Source of the DNA: Malus domestica
Taxonomy: Eukaryota; Streptophyta; Magnoliopsida; Rosales; Rosaceae
Assembly: GCF_042453785.1 (NCBI RefSeq)
Contig: NC_091674.1
Span: forward strand, 30,267,501 to 30,331,500
Direction: 5' to 3'
Length of the DNA: 64,000 nt
The translations under genes and the position numbers were made by a program. Every line of letters starts with the position of its first letter. Position 1 is the first letter of the stretch. This document shows positions 34,345 through 44,587 of the stretch, one piece after another. The notes under the pieces are model-generated. The model was not told the origin of the DNA and did not search any database. It saw nothing but the letters and a program-made list of their open reading frames with translations.

Positions 34345-34431
34345 ATGTATCAGTTTGGTTACAACCTATAGTCAGTCAAGATGCAAAATTGTAACGTTTT
34401 GTTTGGTAGGAAGTGGATGGATGCTTTCTGG

Positions 34432-34547
34432 AAAGATGATTTCATGGAATTAGCTCTTTCAGGCCAACTTGCCTAGCATATATATTTTTCCGAAAAGATG
34501 ATTTCATGGAATTAGCTCTTTCAGGCCAACTTGCCTAGCATATATTT
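34432..34547. repeat. Two-copy tandem repeat, about 62-bp spacing
   Basis: AAAGATGATTTCATGGAATT through CAACTTGCCTAGCATATAT occurs twice, starting near 34,432 and 34,494, almost identical, so the duplication is recent. Confidence 0.9.
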
Positions 34548-35573
34548 CTTTCTGGTCCTGTACCATTTATATTGTCGTTTTCTCAGTACTGTACAGGTTA
34601 GGGTGCACGTTGTGGCTACTAGCTTAGTACTGGTCCCTCGCGTCAGATATTATACGATTCATTATTGTAATGAGGAATGCCAAGGCTCCTGAGATTGAGG
34701 AGAAGTTTCTCCTCAATTTACTTCATGGACAATTAATATAATTTTGTTTTTATCCTTGAAATCGTTTATATTATCAGCTACTCTGTAAAGATTATCTCTA
34801 CAAGAAATCAATTGAAACTAAAGTCGTTTAGTCAACCAACTATAGCAAATAAATAGACTATTCATAATGCTTTAACCGAATCCGTCCATATGTTTTTATA
34901 TAGTTTGATGATAAATGATTTCATATTTCATTGGTCTTTTTACAGAGATGATCATTGCTAAGTGATTTATAATATTAACGGTTCTAATCACAAGTCCGAA
35001 GTTCAGTGAATCGGCCACGAAGTGAATTGAAGAAGAACTCCTCCTCATTCATTGATGAGCCAAGTTAATTCCTTTGTAAAGTATCATGGCCCATAGACAT
35101 CAAGGGTTACTAGCTATTTGGTCCGTATGTATGTATGTAATATACATAAAACCAATTGCAGATTTCATCTCTTATATAACGTGAATAACGTGGACATGGA
35201 GCAAGAAGTTCAAATATTATAGGATCCGTGTGACCAGTCAAGTAGCTGAACAATTGTATGTGTACCTTATCCCATTACAGTACTGTGTAGGTTCCTGCTA
35301 ATCTCACAGCACATTATTCTGAATATGAGATCAGATTCCATATATGACAAGCTATCACGATGTTATTGCAGATAAAGTTGTTGTTTTCTGATCCCATATA
35401 CCACCTCAAGTCACTCTACTTTTCCACGTTTAAGATTAGACCCCCTTCATATTGCAAGAATTGCCGTTGAATGTGAACTTAAAAGTATAGATGGTTTTGA
35501 TTATTGAAACTTAAAATACATTATGAAATAATTGTAGGAATGAAAGTTGACAACGTAATATTAATGTAGAAAA

Positions 35574-35622
<49 letters not shown>

Positions 35623-35652
35623 GTATGTATATGTATGTATGTATGTATATAT
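35574..35652. repeat. (TA)n / (TATG)n compound microsatellite
   Basis: About 35 bp of TA repeats followed by GTAT tetranucleotide repeats and a short return to TA. Confidence 0.95.
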
Positions 35653-36869
35653 AGAATACCTACTCTGAAGGTTAAAGACATTAGCCAATATTTCTCTTGT
35701 AGTGGAGTGCATGCCTGTCAATCATCAATCACGGTGAAGATTGAAGAAAAAGCCAACGCATGTCGGCTTCCCAACATTGTGTAACTGTGCACACATTTCC
35801 AAAAGGTCTGAATGTGTGCTTGTGGATATATATTTCTTCCACGGGATGAGGTCACATATTTCTTCCATGGAATATACGCATTATTGCAAATATGGTGGGA
35901 CGACTAGTGCTCCATCATTCCACAATTATGCTGCTGCTGCTTGCTCCATCATCCTTTATTGTTCCAAAATTGTCCATGTTCAACTTCAAAGTAAAGCCAC
36001 ATCTTTTCACTCATCCTCTTGTATGACACAGTGGAGGAGCATGAGATGCCAAAACAATTCCTCTTACTAATAATTTATTTTAATTTTATTTCATACATCG
36101 GGTCTGGTGTAGGGAGTGTGTGAAGCATAGGTAAGCCGGTTTAATTAATTGGGGCTTGATAATCATTTTGTCAGTGTTGAAGTTTTTTAAAATATTGAAA
36201 CTGAATACTCGTTTGCTAACGCTTTCAGTTTTCAGTTAACAAAAATAAAAGCTGAAACTGAAAATAAAAAGTGTACGCTATCTTTTTGAGTTTCCAAAAT
36301 TTGGCTTTCATTTTTAGTTTTGGGTTTTCAGTTTTCATTCTCTTAAAAACTGAAAATTGAAGGTAATAACTAAACGAGTTTTGTTGTATAGCTTTCAAAA
36401 AGTTGAAAACTAAAAACTAAAAAAAAAGAAATACTGATCAAACATGCCCTAAGTAAAACCATTTTGAAATAAATACTCTGTATAGAAGTTTCATCCATGA
36501 GCCATCTTTTTACTTCTTTTACTACTAGGGATGCTTCATAACTTGGCTATAACACTATGAGTAATTACATTATTTTATTTGCATAGCTAAGTCCGCCAGA
36601 GTAGCGTGCTTCTTCATCTACAGTCAAATTTGAATCTTCTCCACGCAATTTAGATGAACTTAATGTAAATATCGCCTATATCAAAAAAGAAATTACATTG
36701 TTTCATTCTTGTACTCCAATTTTATTACTGTATCCACGTGTGGTAGATGCTAATTAAGCAAAAGCTAGATGTATTCGAATGTAAACAACGACCCCATTTC
36801 AAAATCAGCAATCTGAATTGTGTATCCCTCCAAGTTCATGCAGAAGTAAAATCTGTAGTAATACTAAAC

Positions 36870-36924
36870 TCACACACACACACACACACACACATCTATA
36901 TATATATATATTTTTTTTTTTTTT
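36870..36924. repeat. (CA)n(TA)n(T)n compound microsatellite
   Basis: CA repeats pass into TA repeats and then a run of T residues. Confidence 0.95.
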
Positions 36925-37453
36925 AAAGCACAAAGCCACTAGCAAAAGAATGAGGGAGCCCGTCCCATTGAAAATTTCTAGCTCGGCCCTTGCTCTAAGT
37001 CCATGACAGTTCATGGTCTAATGGCCAATTTCTCACAATTTGAGCAAATACCGCAGTCTTGTTTATGCAAATATCTTAGTATGACAATGTGAATCATGTT
37101 TGTGTAGACATCGAAATTTCGGTGAAATAAATGTTGATCAATAATTAAAATTTCAACGCTCACTTGTCACATAAATTTTACATGTAGCGTGTGACTCAAT
37201 GAAAAATCAAAATAAATCAGAAAAATCATCAAATAAGACACGTGTCAACACCTGACAGAAATGATTTATTTCATTTGATTATTTAAATCCAAAAACCAAG
37301 TTTTGGAATTCTATAAATAGGAAGCCAAGACATTCATTTTCAAAGAAACCAATTCACATCACACCAAAACCTTGAAACTTTGAAACTCTAAAAGCTCCCC
37401 AAGCAAATCCCGAAAGATCAAGAAAGCTCTCTTCGTTCTTCGTCAAATCCTCT

Positions 37454-37835
37454 TTCAAGATCAAACCCCAATGGCCCTTGAAGAACTTCCACCAATTCAA
37501 GATTAAGCCCCGACGGCCCCTTGAAAAAATTGTTCATCGTTCATCATCCATTCATCCTAAGATCAAGCCCCAACGGCCCTTTGGATCAACAACATCAACA
37601 AATCCACACATCCATTCTTCAAGATCAAGCCCAAAAGCCTCTTGAAGATCCGTTCATCCCCGTTCTTCAAGATCAAGCCCAAAAGCCCTTGAAGATCCAT
37701 TCATCCATCAACTTTCAAGATCAAGCCTCGAAGGCCCTTGAAGAAACTTCCCTCAACCTTCAAGATTAAGCCCCTAAGGCCCTTGAAGAAACTTCCAACC
37801 GTTCATCCAAGATCAAGCATCGGCGGCCCTTGGAT
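37454..37835 (+). repeat. Array of eight hairpin units in the Gypsy-type LTR leader
   Basis: Eight units spaced 42-63 bp share a core GATCAAGCCC(N)GGCCC. Outer stems (5' arm/3' arm): TTCAAG/CTTGAA at 37,454/37,477 and 37,496/37,520; ATCCTAAG/CTTTGGAT at 37,554/37,579; CTTCAAGA/TCTTGAAG at 37,617/37,640; CTTCAAG/CTTGAAG at 37,665/37,688; TTCAAG/CTTGAA at 37,714/37,737; CTTCAAG/CTTGAAG at 37,758/37,782; ATCCAAG/CTTGGAT at 37,805/37,829. Inside, GCC/GGC pairs around a 5-nt loop in several units (for example GCCCCAACGGC, GCCTCGAAGGC). The array lies downstream of the TATA box, so it would be transcribed. Confidence 0.8.
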
Positions 37836-37956
37836 CAACAAAATATCCACAAGTCTACATCTTACGGAGATCGAATTAGAGGATCAAACTATAAAGAGAT
37901 TGTAACCCCAAATCATTAATACAAAATATTATTTTGTACATGTGTTTTTGTCTCGT

Positions 37957-38068
37957 GTTCGAGACTTGGGAGCAGCCTCTCCATAAATGGGGGTAAGACT
38001 AGCCGACATTCACCTCTCCCAGACCCTGCGTAAAGCGGGAGCCTTGTGCACTGGGTACGACCTTTTTT
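37957..38068 (+). mobile_element. 5'-truncated tRNA-derived SINE
   Basis: Body begins GTTCGAGACTTGGGAG (a polymerase III B-box-like motif) and ends CTGGGTACGACC plus a T-run, as in plant SINEs. A direct repeat TGTTTTTGTCTCGT flanks it (37,943-37,956 and 38,069-38,082), the long target duplication expected of LINE-assisted insertion. A further 3' fragment of the family is at 15,599-15,663. Confidence 0.85.
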
Positions 38069-38110
38069 TGTTTTTGTCTCGTTTCATAGCAGAAATATTT
38101 ATGTTTACAG

Positions 38111-39666
38111 TCTGTTAACTTTTTTCAATTAATTTATACAGTGATATGATCTCAAAACTCAAAAGTAGGAAATGTTTGCTTCCCACAGCCTTTTTTTTAT
38201 TATTTCTGGCCAATCAGTGAACGATGATTCGCTGAATGAATTACAAGAAAATAAAATTCTCACTTGTTTGGAGTAAGGATGATTCGAGTAAGAAGCATAG
38301 TTTAGGATTCTCGACCTGGACGTACCAACTGATGAGTGGTTGAGATTTTGGAAATGAAATATAACCAGGACTCACTGTATTAGGGCAAGAAGATAGCACA
38401 CTTTAGCCGAGCAAAAACATAAAGGCGAACCTTCAAGCCTACGCAATGCTCGCAGAGACGGGAGAGGGAAACACTTAGAACCAGCAACAGAAACATGTTG
38501 CAGACTATCCGGCGATATTAAGAGGCAGAAACTGAATTGGCAGTAAGTAGGGGGCAGCGGAGGTGATTAACGTCCTCAAAACTTGAGTTTTCCCTGAGAA
38601 TTTGGAACAACATCTATGCAGAGTAAGCATTCTAAGAGTAACATATGTTTACATATGGAAAATCATACAAGGTTACAAACTTGTGCTCAAATGGAACCTA
38701 CTAATAGCCTATACGGTATGAAACATCATACGATATCTCTACGTAGGCGCTTTCTTTGCTGCAGAATGTATGATCTGATATGAAACTTATTCAACATTTG
38801 GGCATTCGTACAAAGGAAATCAAGACTACTGCTTAAGAATTTAACAACAGAATTTGCATATTATAATGAATTCTTCATCCATATTGCTTTTAAGTTTCAA
38901 CCATGCTCTTCATCCACCGTCTTAGACTAAGATTGTATAAACACCGAACGTAACAATATGCTGTAAAACCATTTTGTGAATGACGATAAATTATGCCGAG
39001 AATAATTGAGGGAATATTGACTTGGCAATCAAGTTACAGAAATCTCTAGGACTCTCGGTACCTTAAGGAAATAAACATATTGGAGTCTTAATTACATGCG
39101 ATCAATTATGGACCTTTATTAAGTAAATACAAGGAATAAGAGTCATGATGGGACTCTAATTGATTAGATATGATTTGGGTTGATATCCTTTCCGATAATA
39201 GGGAGGAATTGGTTGAAACCCTAGCTATATTACTAAGGAACAGTCCCTGCTTCCATACCAATTGAAACTCACGAAAACTACAAGCCTATTTCGATAGTAG
39301 AGTTCATTGAGAGGTACTGGAAGTAGAAGACTATTTCTACTTTGTTTGCAAGAATCAATGGCTTCATCTTCAAAACCATGTGTTCCATATTTTACAGATA
39401 AATTTAATATAATTAGTCGATCTCTATTTTATATTAATTTGATTTATTCGTGATCCTCATGTCGTGTTGTTGTGATTTCAGATTATGTCTTACATAAGAT
39501 AGAATTTCTACCAAAAAAAAGAAGCAACATATGAACAGACACCCAAACACATGCAGGGTAGGGTAAAGAAGCGCACACTTAATATTCAAAACAAAATAAA
39601 TGGAACCTGTTATATTCTATATTGACTTAAGAATTACGAATTATAAAGGTTACTATCGAAGAGAAC
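38111..39666. other. Noncoding region and 3' flank of the DUF599 gene
   Basis: No supported gene. 38,270-38,620 and 39,000-39,300 are less AT-rich than their surroundings, but I recognise no protein or RNA in them. The part nearest 39,667 probably contains the 3' UTR of the DUF599 gene. Confidence 0.35.
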
Positions 39667-41422
39667 TTACGATGATTGAACAATTGATTCCACATCATTG
39701 GTTCTACCCCTTTCTTGTTTGAGTGAAGTGCTGAGAACAAGTTGTGTAAAACTGGTGGTAGTGTCCAAGAAATAGAGGGCACTTGACATAAGGCAGCAAC
39801 AGACAAACATGGCAATTGGCCCGAAGATCCAAAGAAACATAGGAATGGAGAGGTAAAACGATCGCAACCCGAGGGACCAACAGTAACTCCCTCGATTCAA
39901 AGTTATCGAAACATAATTAAGGTAATCTGTTTTGTCCGTCCATACTGGCAGGGTAGCCAAGAAGCTGGTATGAGCAAAGTATCTAGTGGCCAGCACATTG
40001 CAGATAAATCCGATGAGAAAATACAGTAAAACGCAGAAGTACTTGATTGAAGAGAGAGGGAGAGAGGAGAGTATTTGTGTTGAAGTGCTTTCGGAGCTCG
40101 AACTGGTGCTCACGAATACGCTGATCACAGAAGAAAGAGTGATTGCTGCTGTTGCCAAAAGGGAAGATGCCATTATGTTGTTGCGCAATGTTTGTACCAT
40201 CAAAACTCCATTCTTGGAGGGGTCCTGAAATTCATGGGCTCAACTTCTTAGCGTTTGGCAATACAAATAAAAGCACAGTTTGGAAATGCACTTCTACACG
40301 TAAGCGTTATTACCGGTAAAACATTTACTGAAAGTACATCAAATTTTTTAATATGATCCAAATTCTTCTTGAACTTCCAAGCAGTATTATAAAAATCGGC
40401 TTAGGCGGTGTCTAGGTGCTGAGAAGTGGGGTTCTGCGGCGATATTTTGACAAAACAGTCATTAAAATAGGAGAAATTTTTACTTGTGACAGGAACACGG
40501 ATAGTACACCACGTGTTTTTATGCAAGTGGTGGAAAATTTTAATTTTTAAGTTATTAACCTTTTAACACACATAACCCACTATTTATATAAGGACATGTG
40601 ATGTACCATCTCGTGTGACGGTCACACTGAAAAATCTCTCCTAAAATAGAGAAGAACTAGGCGGTTCAAAATTTTTTTCCCAATTAACTAATTAAGTTAA
40701 AGTGGGGCCTACTCAAAGGGATTTGCTAAATTAATTCAGTTGTGATAATCGTTCTTATATATATTTATTTTATTCCCAATATATACAAGCATAGTTTTTC
40801 TTAAGTGTAAATAAGCACTTATTTTAAATCCGTCCTAGTTCATCTAGACGCTAAATCCCAACTCTCTGCCCGATTAGCGCATAACGTCGTTTAGTTACTT
40901 GATTCCAAGTGATTTTCTAACCTATAAACACTTTTAACTTTTTCCTACTCAACATTCTGAAAAGCTCCTCTAAAACCACTTTGCTCATTCTAAAAGCATT
41001 TATATTTCACTTTTAGCTATTCTAAAAGTGCTTCTAAACAAAAGACATAATAAAGAGAGTAATGTTAGGGAGACTAAAATTATAGATAAAATTTTATAAA
41101 CTATATAACATGAAAATTGATGATTGGATTATCATTAAGTGTTGATAAACGTGCTCATTGATATTGATGACACGTCATTTAATTTACAAATTTGTCTACA
41201 AATCTAGCCTTCCGAGCATTACTATAATAAAGAATAGGAATTAAAAAAATATAGAGAAAAAGTGTTTTATAAAGAAACACATGAACTTCTAAGTGCATTT
41301 CCAACCCAGAAGATCTTTAAACTTTTTTCGCCAACCATTGTTAGGAGATCCTGTGAGCTTAATCATTCAAAAAGCACTTTTAATTCTCTTTTAGCCTTTT
41401 AGAGCTTTTAAACAGAACATAA

Positions 41423-41467
<45 letters not shown>

Positions 41468-41638
41468 AACAGTCATCATGGAGAAGATCCATTGCTTGCG
41501 AACCACAGCATTGAGGCCAATGACAGTTCGTGAGGGATTGCATAACACTGTGATGAGTAGCCAAGCGTGGTATATTCCCAGCACACAGAGACCCGCCGGC
41601 ACCAGACAGTAGTCCAAGCTTAAGCTACCCAATCCCAT
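39667..41638 (-). CDS. DUF599 family membrane protein, two exons, 241 aa
   Basis: Exon 1 is 41,638-41,471 (starts MGLGSLSLDYCLVPAGL) and exon 2 is 40,224-39,667, joined by a GT-AG intron of about 1.25 kb in phase 0. The family signature is clear (YHAWLLITVL, PSRTVIGLNAV, RKQWIFSM, then KNGVLMVQTLRNNIMAS). Four hydrophobic stretches suggest a multi-pass membrane protein: about residues 9-30, 76-94, 118-140, and a long one around FYLSIPMFLWIFGPIAMFVC. The molecular function of DUF599 proteins is unknown to me. The start was chosen because upstream sequence is noncoding and MG(L/x) starts are usual. A (GA)n tract begins a few bases inside the intron, next to the donor. A 221-bp MITE lies about 130 bp upstream of the start codon. 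A broken paralog follows at 46.6-55.0 kb. Confidence 0.85.
41061..41218. mobile_element. Small MITE (about 158 bp), family with fragments at 32.8 and 42.1 kb
   Basis: Left end AGTAATGTTAGGGAGACTAA is the near inverse of the right end (TAGCCTTCCGAGCATTACT). Inner sequence around ATTGATGATTGGATTATCA is shared with 32,812-32,925 and, more weakly, with 42,093-42,195 in another orientation. It lies in the intron-side to upstream part of the DUF599 locus. Confidence 0.6.
41424..41466. repeat. (GA)n microsatellite at the 5' splice site of the DUF599 gene
   Basis: About 20 GA repeats on the plus strand, i.e. a CT tract on the transcript strand directly after the intron-1 donor (GTTAGT). The paralog has a similar CT tract in the same place (about 54,862-54,882). 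Confidence 0.95.
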
Positions 41639-41766
41639 ATCCCTCCTCTGTCTTCAGTCTTGAGAGACTGAAAACAGTCCAAAAACAACCTGGAAACTAG
41701 CTATGTCAACATTGGCCAGCAATAATTTGTCCGGTCGGGATTGGATCTGTTGTCGATATAATTAAT

Positions 41767-41987
41767 GGTGGTGGATTGTTTGCCCTCCCATTTCCATGCT
41801 TTTTCCATCTCATTCTGTTTGTATGGTCACGGTTAAACCACGTCAATATTTTATATTCATTTTTTTATAAAAATAATAAAACAAAAAGTAATAGGAATAT
41901 AAAATGTTGATGTGACTTAACCGTGACCACACAAAACAGAAAGAGATGAAAAGAATATGAAAATAGGAGGGCAGACAATCTACATCC
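41767..41987. mobile_element. Foldback MITE with 9-bp target duplication, upstream of DUF599
   Basis: The two halves are inverted copies throughout (left GGTGGATTGTTTGCCCTCCC, right AGGAGGGCAGACAATCTACA; left GGTCACGGTTAA, right TTAACCGTGACC). The perfect 9-bp repeat ATAATTAAT flanks it (41,758-41,766 and 41,988-41,996). It lies about 130 bp upstream of the DUF599 start codon, so in its probable promoter. Confidence 0.88.
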
Positions 41988-42213
41988 ATAATTAATATAT
42001 CTATTATGCTAGATTCTGACAAAACTAAAGGACAAATGAATCAAAACAAAAGACAAGTGGCACATTGGGTATACTAATTGATAAAAAAATCGGATAATAT
42101 TAGGAAGACTATATTTAGAGACTAAATTTACAAATTAAATAATATGTTACCAATATGAATTGGCACGTTTATCAACGTTTAAGTAATAAACCAATCATAA
42201 ACTAAAGGCCAAA

Positions 42214-42443
42214 TATTAAGGGTAAAAATGTAATACAGTTAATAATATAGTTAGGTAGTTAGTATTTGGTTAAAGTGGTTAGGATTTCTATATAAACAGT
42301 ATGTGTAATCTTCATTTGATTAGTTAATACAAATCCTATTTCTCTCTCTAAACTCTCTCTCTAATATCTCTGTGTTCATCCTTCTCTTCATCCATTGTTC
42401 TTGATTTTCTTTTCAATTCCAAAACACTACAATGTAGTTAACA
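42214..42443 (+). repeat. Left LTR, 230 bp
   Basis: Begins TATTAAGGGTAAAAATG and ends ATGTAGTTAACA. It contains a TATA-like TATATAAAC and a CT-rich leader. Confidence 0.92.
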
Positions 42444-42460
42444 TGGTATCAGAGCCACCA
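42444..42460 (+). promoter_or_regulatory. Primer-binding site
   Basis: TGGTATCAGAGCC immediately after the LTR is complementary to the 3' end of plant initiator methionine tRNA, the usual Copia primer. Confidence 0.9.
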
Positions 42461-43363
42461 GGCTTACGCCATGGATTCTGGTGGTTCCGCTTCTCATTAG
42501 TTTGGTCTATTTCTAGTTTTACTTCTTTTCTCCTTAGTTTTTTTTTCAGATTTTCTTGAATTTTCCGTCAAGGTATTCGGTGTTTCCTTCTTATCTCTGA
42601 TCCCCGAATCGGAGAAGTAGAATCGCTTGGTGATTTAATATGGGTTCATCTTTTTCAAGAGAAATTGCAACCCAGATGATGACATCAACAACTTAGTCCA
42701 CATAGAGGTCGAACTCTTTAGAATATTAGCAGAATGTGAAAAGCAGAAATTTCCTGGAGAGGCCATTTTGATGAAAGCGAAGGAGTTGTCCTGGTCAATT
42801 TTGGCAATGATTGCCTCTTGCTTTTCAGATGTGTCTCCAATATCTTGCCTAACAGAGAGATAGTAGAACTTTCCCAACTGGGTTTCGGAAGTTCTTGCTC
42901 GGAATCTGAGACTTTCCCAGAAATTGGTGCTTCAGTCGATGACATCTCCGCCGACGTTGCTTCGCCAGAATCGGTGCTGTCCTCAGAAACGTGTACTGCT
43001 TCGCTGGAATCGAGATTTTCCTCAGAATTTGGTGCTTCTTGTTCACCTGAATGAGAGACTTGCCCAGCAATTGGACGTTCTTGTTCACTGGAATTCAACA
43101 TTTTCCCATAAAAATTTCTCTCTCAAAACTCGATCAAATGAAATGGTTGATTGCGCAATGCAAGAAGCATTAATTTCACAGAGACTTCTATGTGTTTTTC
43201 ACCACCATCTTCGTTTACTTCTTCGTGTTTTCCGCTCCAAGAACGATGTTCGGGTACAGATTCAAGGGTCGCAGAATTGTCAGGTTCGTTCATATCTTGC
43301 ACTCTATGTGTTTGATGAAGTGTCGCAGTAAAGTTCTTTGCTTCAAATTGCATAATTGTTAGA

Positions 43364-43767
43364 GGCCGATAGCCATAAGTGTTGAAATCATGGAATTTGT
43401 AAATAAATGAGGTGTTTGTTGAAGGAATACAAAGGCCGATAGCCATTCCTCCACAATTACTTTTGGTTGTCGTTTACAGGGCAATAGCCATTCCTTTCTG
43501 TTGCTTGATTAGTTCTTGGGTGTTTGAGTTTGTGCACTCGAAAAAGGCCGATTGCCAAGAGTGTGTTGAATGTAATTGGTTTCCTCCACAAGGCCGATAG
43601 TCGGAGTGAAAAGTTCTGTCTCAGATATTGTGTGTTACTCCTTAAAGGCCGATAGCCGGAGTACCTTTCTTGAAAAGTTTTGTTTGTTGTTATTGTGTGC
43701 AACTCCATTAAGGCCGATTGCCGGAGTGCAGTTCTTATTCCCTTTTCTTCATTGAAGGCCGATTGCC
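43364..43767 (+). repeat. Array of eight GGCCGAT(A/T)GCC hairpin units
   Basis: The motif starts at 43,364, 43,434, 43,479, 43,546, 43,592, 43,647, 43,712 and 43,757. In six units it sits in a hairpin whose outer stem differs: AGGAAT/ATTCCT, CACTC/GAGTG, CTCC/GGAG (extended by TTTC/GAAA past one bulged base), TACTCC/GGAGTA, ACTCC/GGAGT (extended by TGC/GCA past one bulge) and TCTTC/GAAGA. The inner stem GGC/GCC closes a 5-base loop (CGATA or CGATT) and is G:U-tolerant in unit 5 (GGC/GTC). A short A-rich bulge lies only on the 5' side. Units 1 and 3 lack a clear outer stem. Confidence 0.82.
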
Positions 43768-44546
43768 GAAGAGGGTTGTGTTTCTTGATTTCTATGATTG
43801 TAAAGCTTGTTGTTTGATGACTGTGGATGCTGCTGAAGCATAGATTGTGTTGACTGATGAATGGGAAATTGTTGATTCTGTTGAAGACTAGATGGATGTG
43901 ATTTCACCATAGAAGGTTTGTTAAGATTTAATATGTGCTTAATAGATTTTTGAGAGGACTGCGACTGAGTTGGTTACTGTTGCTGCTATTTTAGTGGAGA
44001 TTGGACAAGTTTTGGGATATATCCTTGCTGCTGCCACTGCTGTTGTGGAACTATCTGTTGCATTTGGCTTTGAGAATTAGAAATCATATCAAGGGTCTGT
44101 GAAGTTCCAGACATATTTTGCATGTTTGAAATAAGAGCCTGGGTTAAATCGGAAGAAGTAGGTAATGCAGATGAAAAGCCAGTAGAACTTTGAACCTGTG
44201 TACACTCTTGAAATGTGCATGATTGGTTTGGACAGGGGAATGGCTTATGTATTCTATAAATCTGAATAGAGCTCAGCCACAACAATGAATCTGATCCTAT
44301 TAGAAGGCAGAGGAAAGATGTCACGATTGACGAATGAAGAAAGATCAACACCTTCACACTATCATACACGGCTCCAAATTGCAAGTGACAAAGCAATGAA
44401 GATTTATTTGTCCGTCTCAAGTTGAATGAGTTGATGAAATTGAAGACGGGTTGAATGCATCCTGAAATGAATCTGAGGTGGATGAAGTGGGATTGCAAGG
44501 TTGCAGATGATTCAACTCTGTGTTCTGTTTACTGGTTTTGTTCTTC

Positions 44547-44587
44547 CAATCTCAAACTGGGTTAACCCAGTTGAGATTGAGGGGGAG
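44547..44587 (+). promoter_or_regulatory. Palindrome followed by polypurine tract
   Basis: CAATCTCAA-A-CTGGGTT (44,547-44,563) is the inverse of AACCCAG-TTGAGATTG (44,564-44,579), one unpaired base apart. The polypurine tract (about 44,580-44,587) follows at once, then the right LTR. The purine tract primes plus-strand DNA synthesis. Confidence 0.88.

Larger units (their letters stand above)
34548..37100. other. Noncoding intergenic region
   Basis: AT-rich. Holds a compound (TA)n/(TATG)n tract (35,574-35,652) and a (CA)n(TA)nT(n) tract (36,870-36,924). A self-complementary stretch at about 36,148-36,450 has ends GGGGCTTGATAATC and GATCAAACATGCCC and could be an eroded hAT-type MITE. The ORF-like stretch near 35,741-36,070 has no recognisable features. 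Confidence 0.4.
37104..38110 (+). mobile_element. Gypsy-type LTR (apparently solo), interrupted by a SINE
   Basis: Starts TGTAGACATCGAAATTTCGG, a common opening of plant Ty3/Gypsy LTRs of the Tat/Ogre kind. A TATA box (TCTATAAATAGG, about 37,309-37,320) is followed by an AC-rich leader. A hairpin repeat array fills 37,454-37,835. The end lies past 38,083, after a SINE insertion (37,957-38,068). No internal gag-pol and no second LTR is present nearby, hence the solo-LTR reading. The exact right end is uncertain. Confidence 0.65.

Noticed and set aside
37521..37769. Open frame with repeated QDQAQKPLE-like peptide
   Set aside because: It is a by-product of the LTR hairpin repeat; paired arms, not codons, explain the pattern, and no protein family is recognised.
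43364..43767. CRISPR-like array of short repeats with variable spacers
   Set aside because: Plant nuclear context, inside an LTR element, irregular spacing, and spacers pair with each other around the repeat; it is better explained as RNA hairpins.
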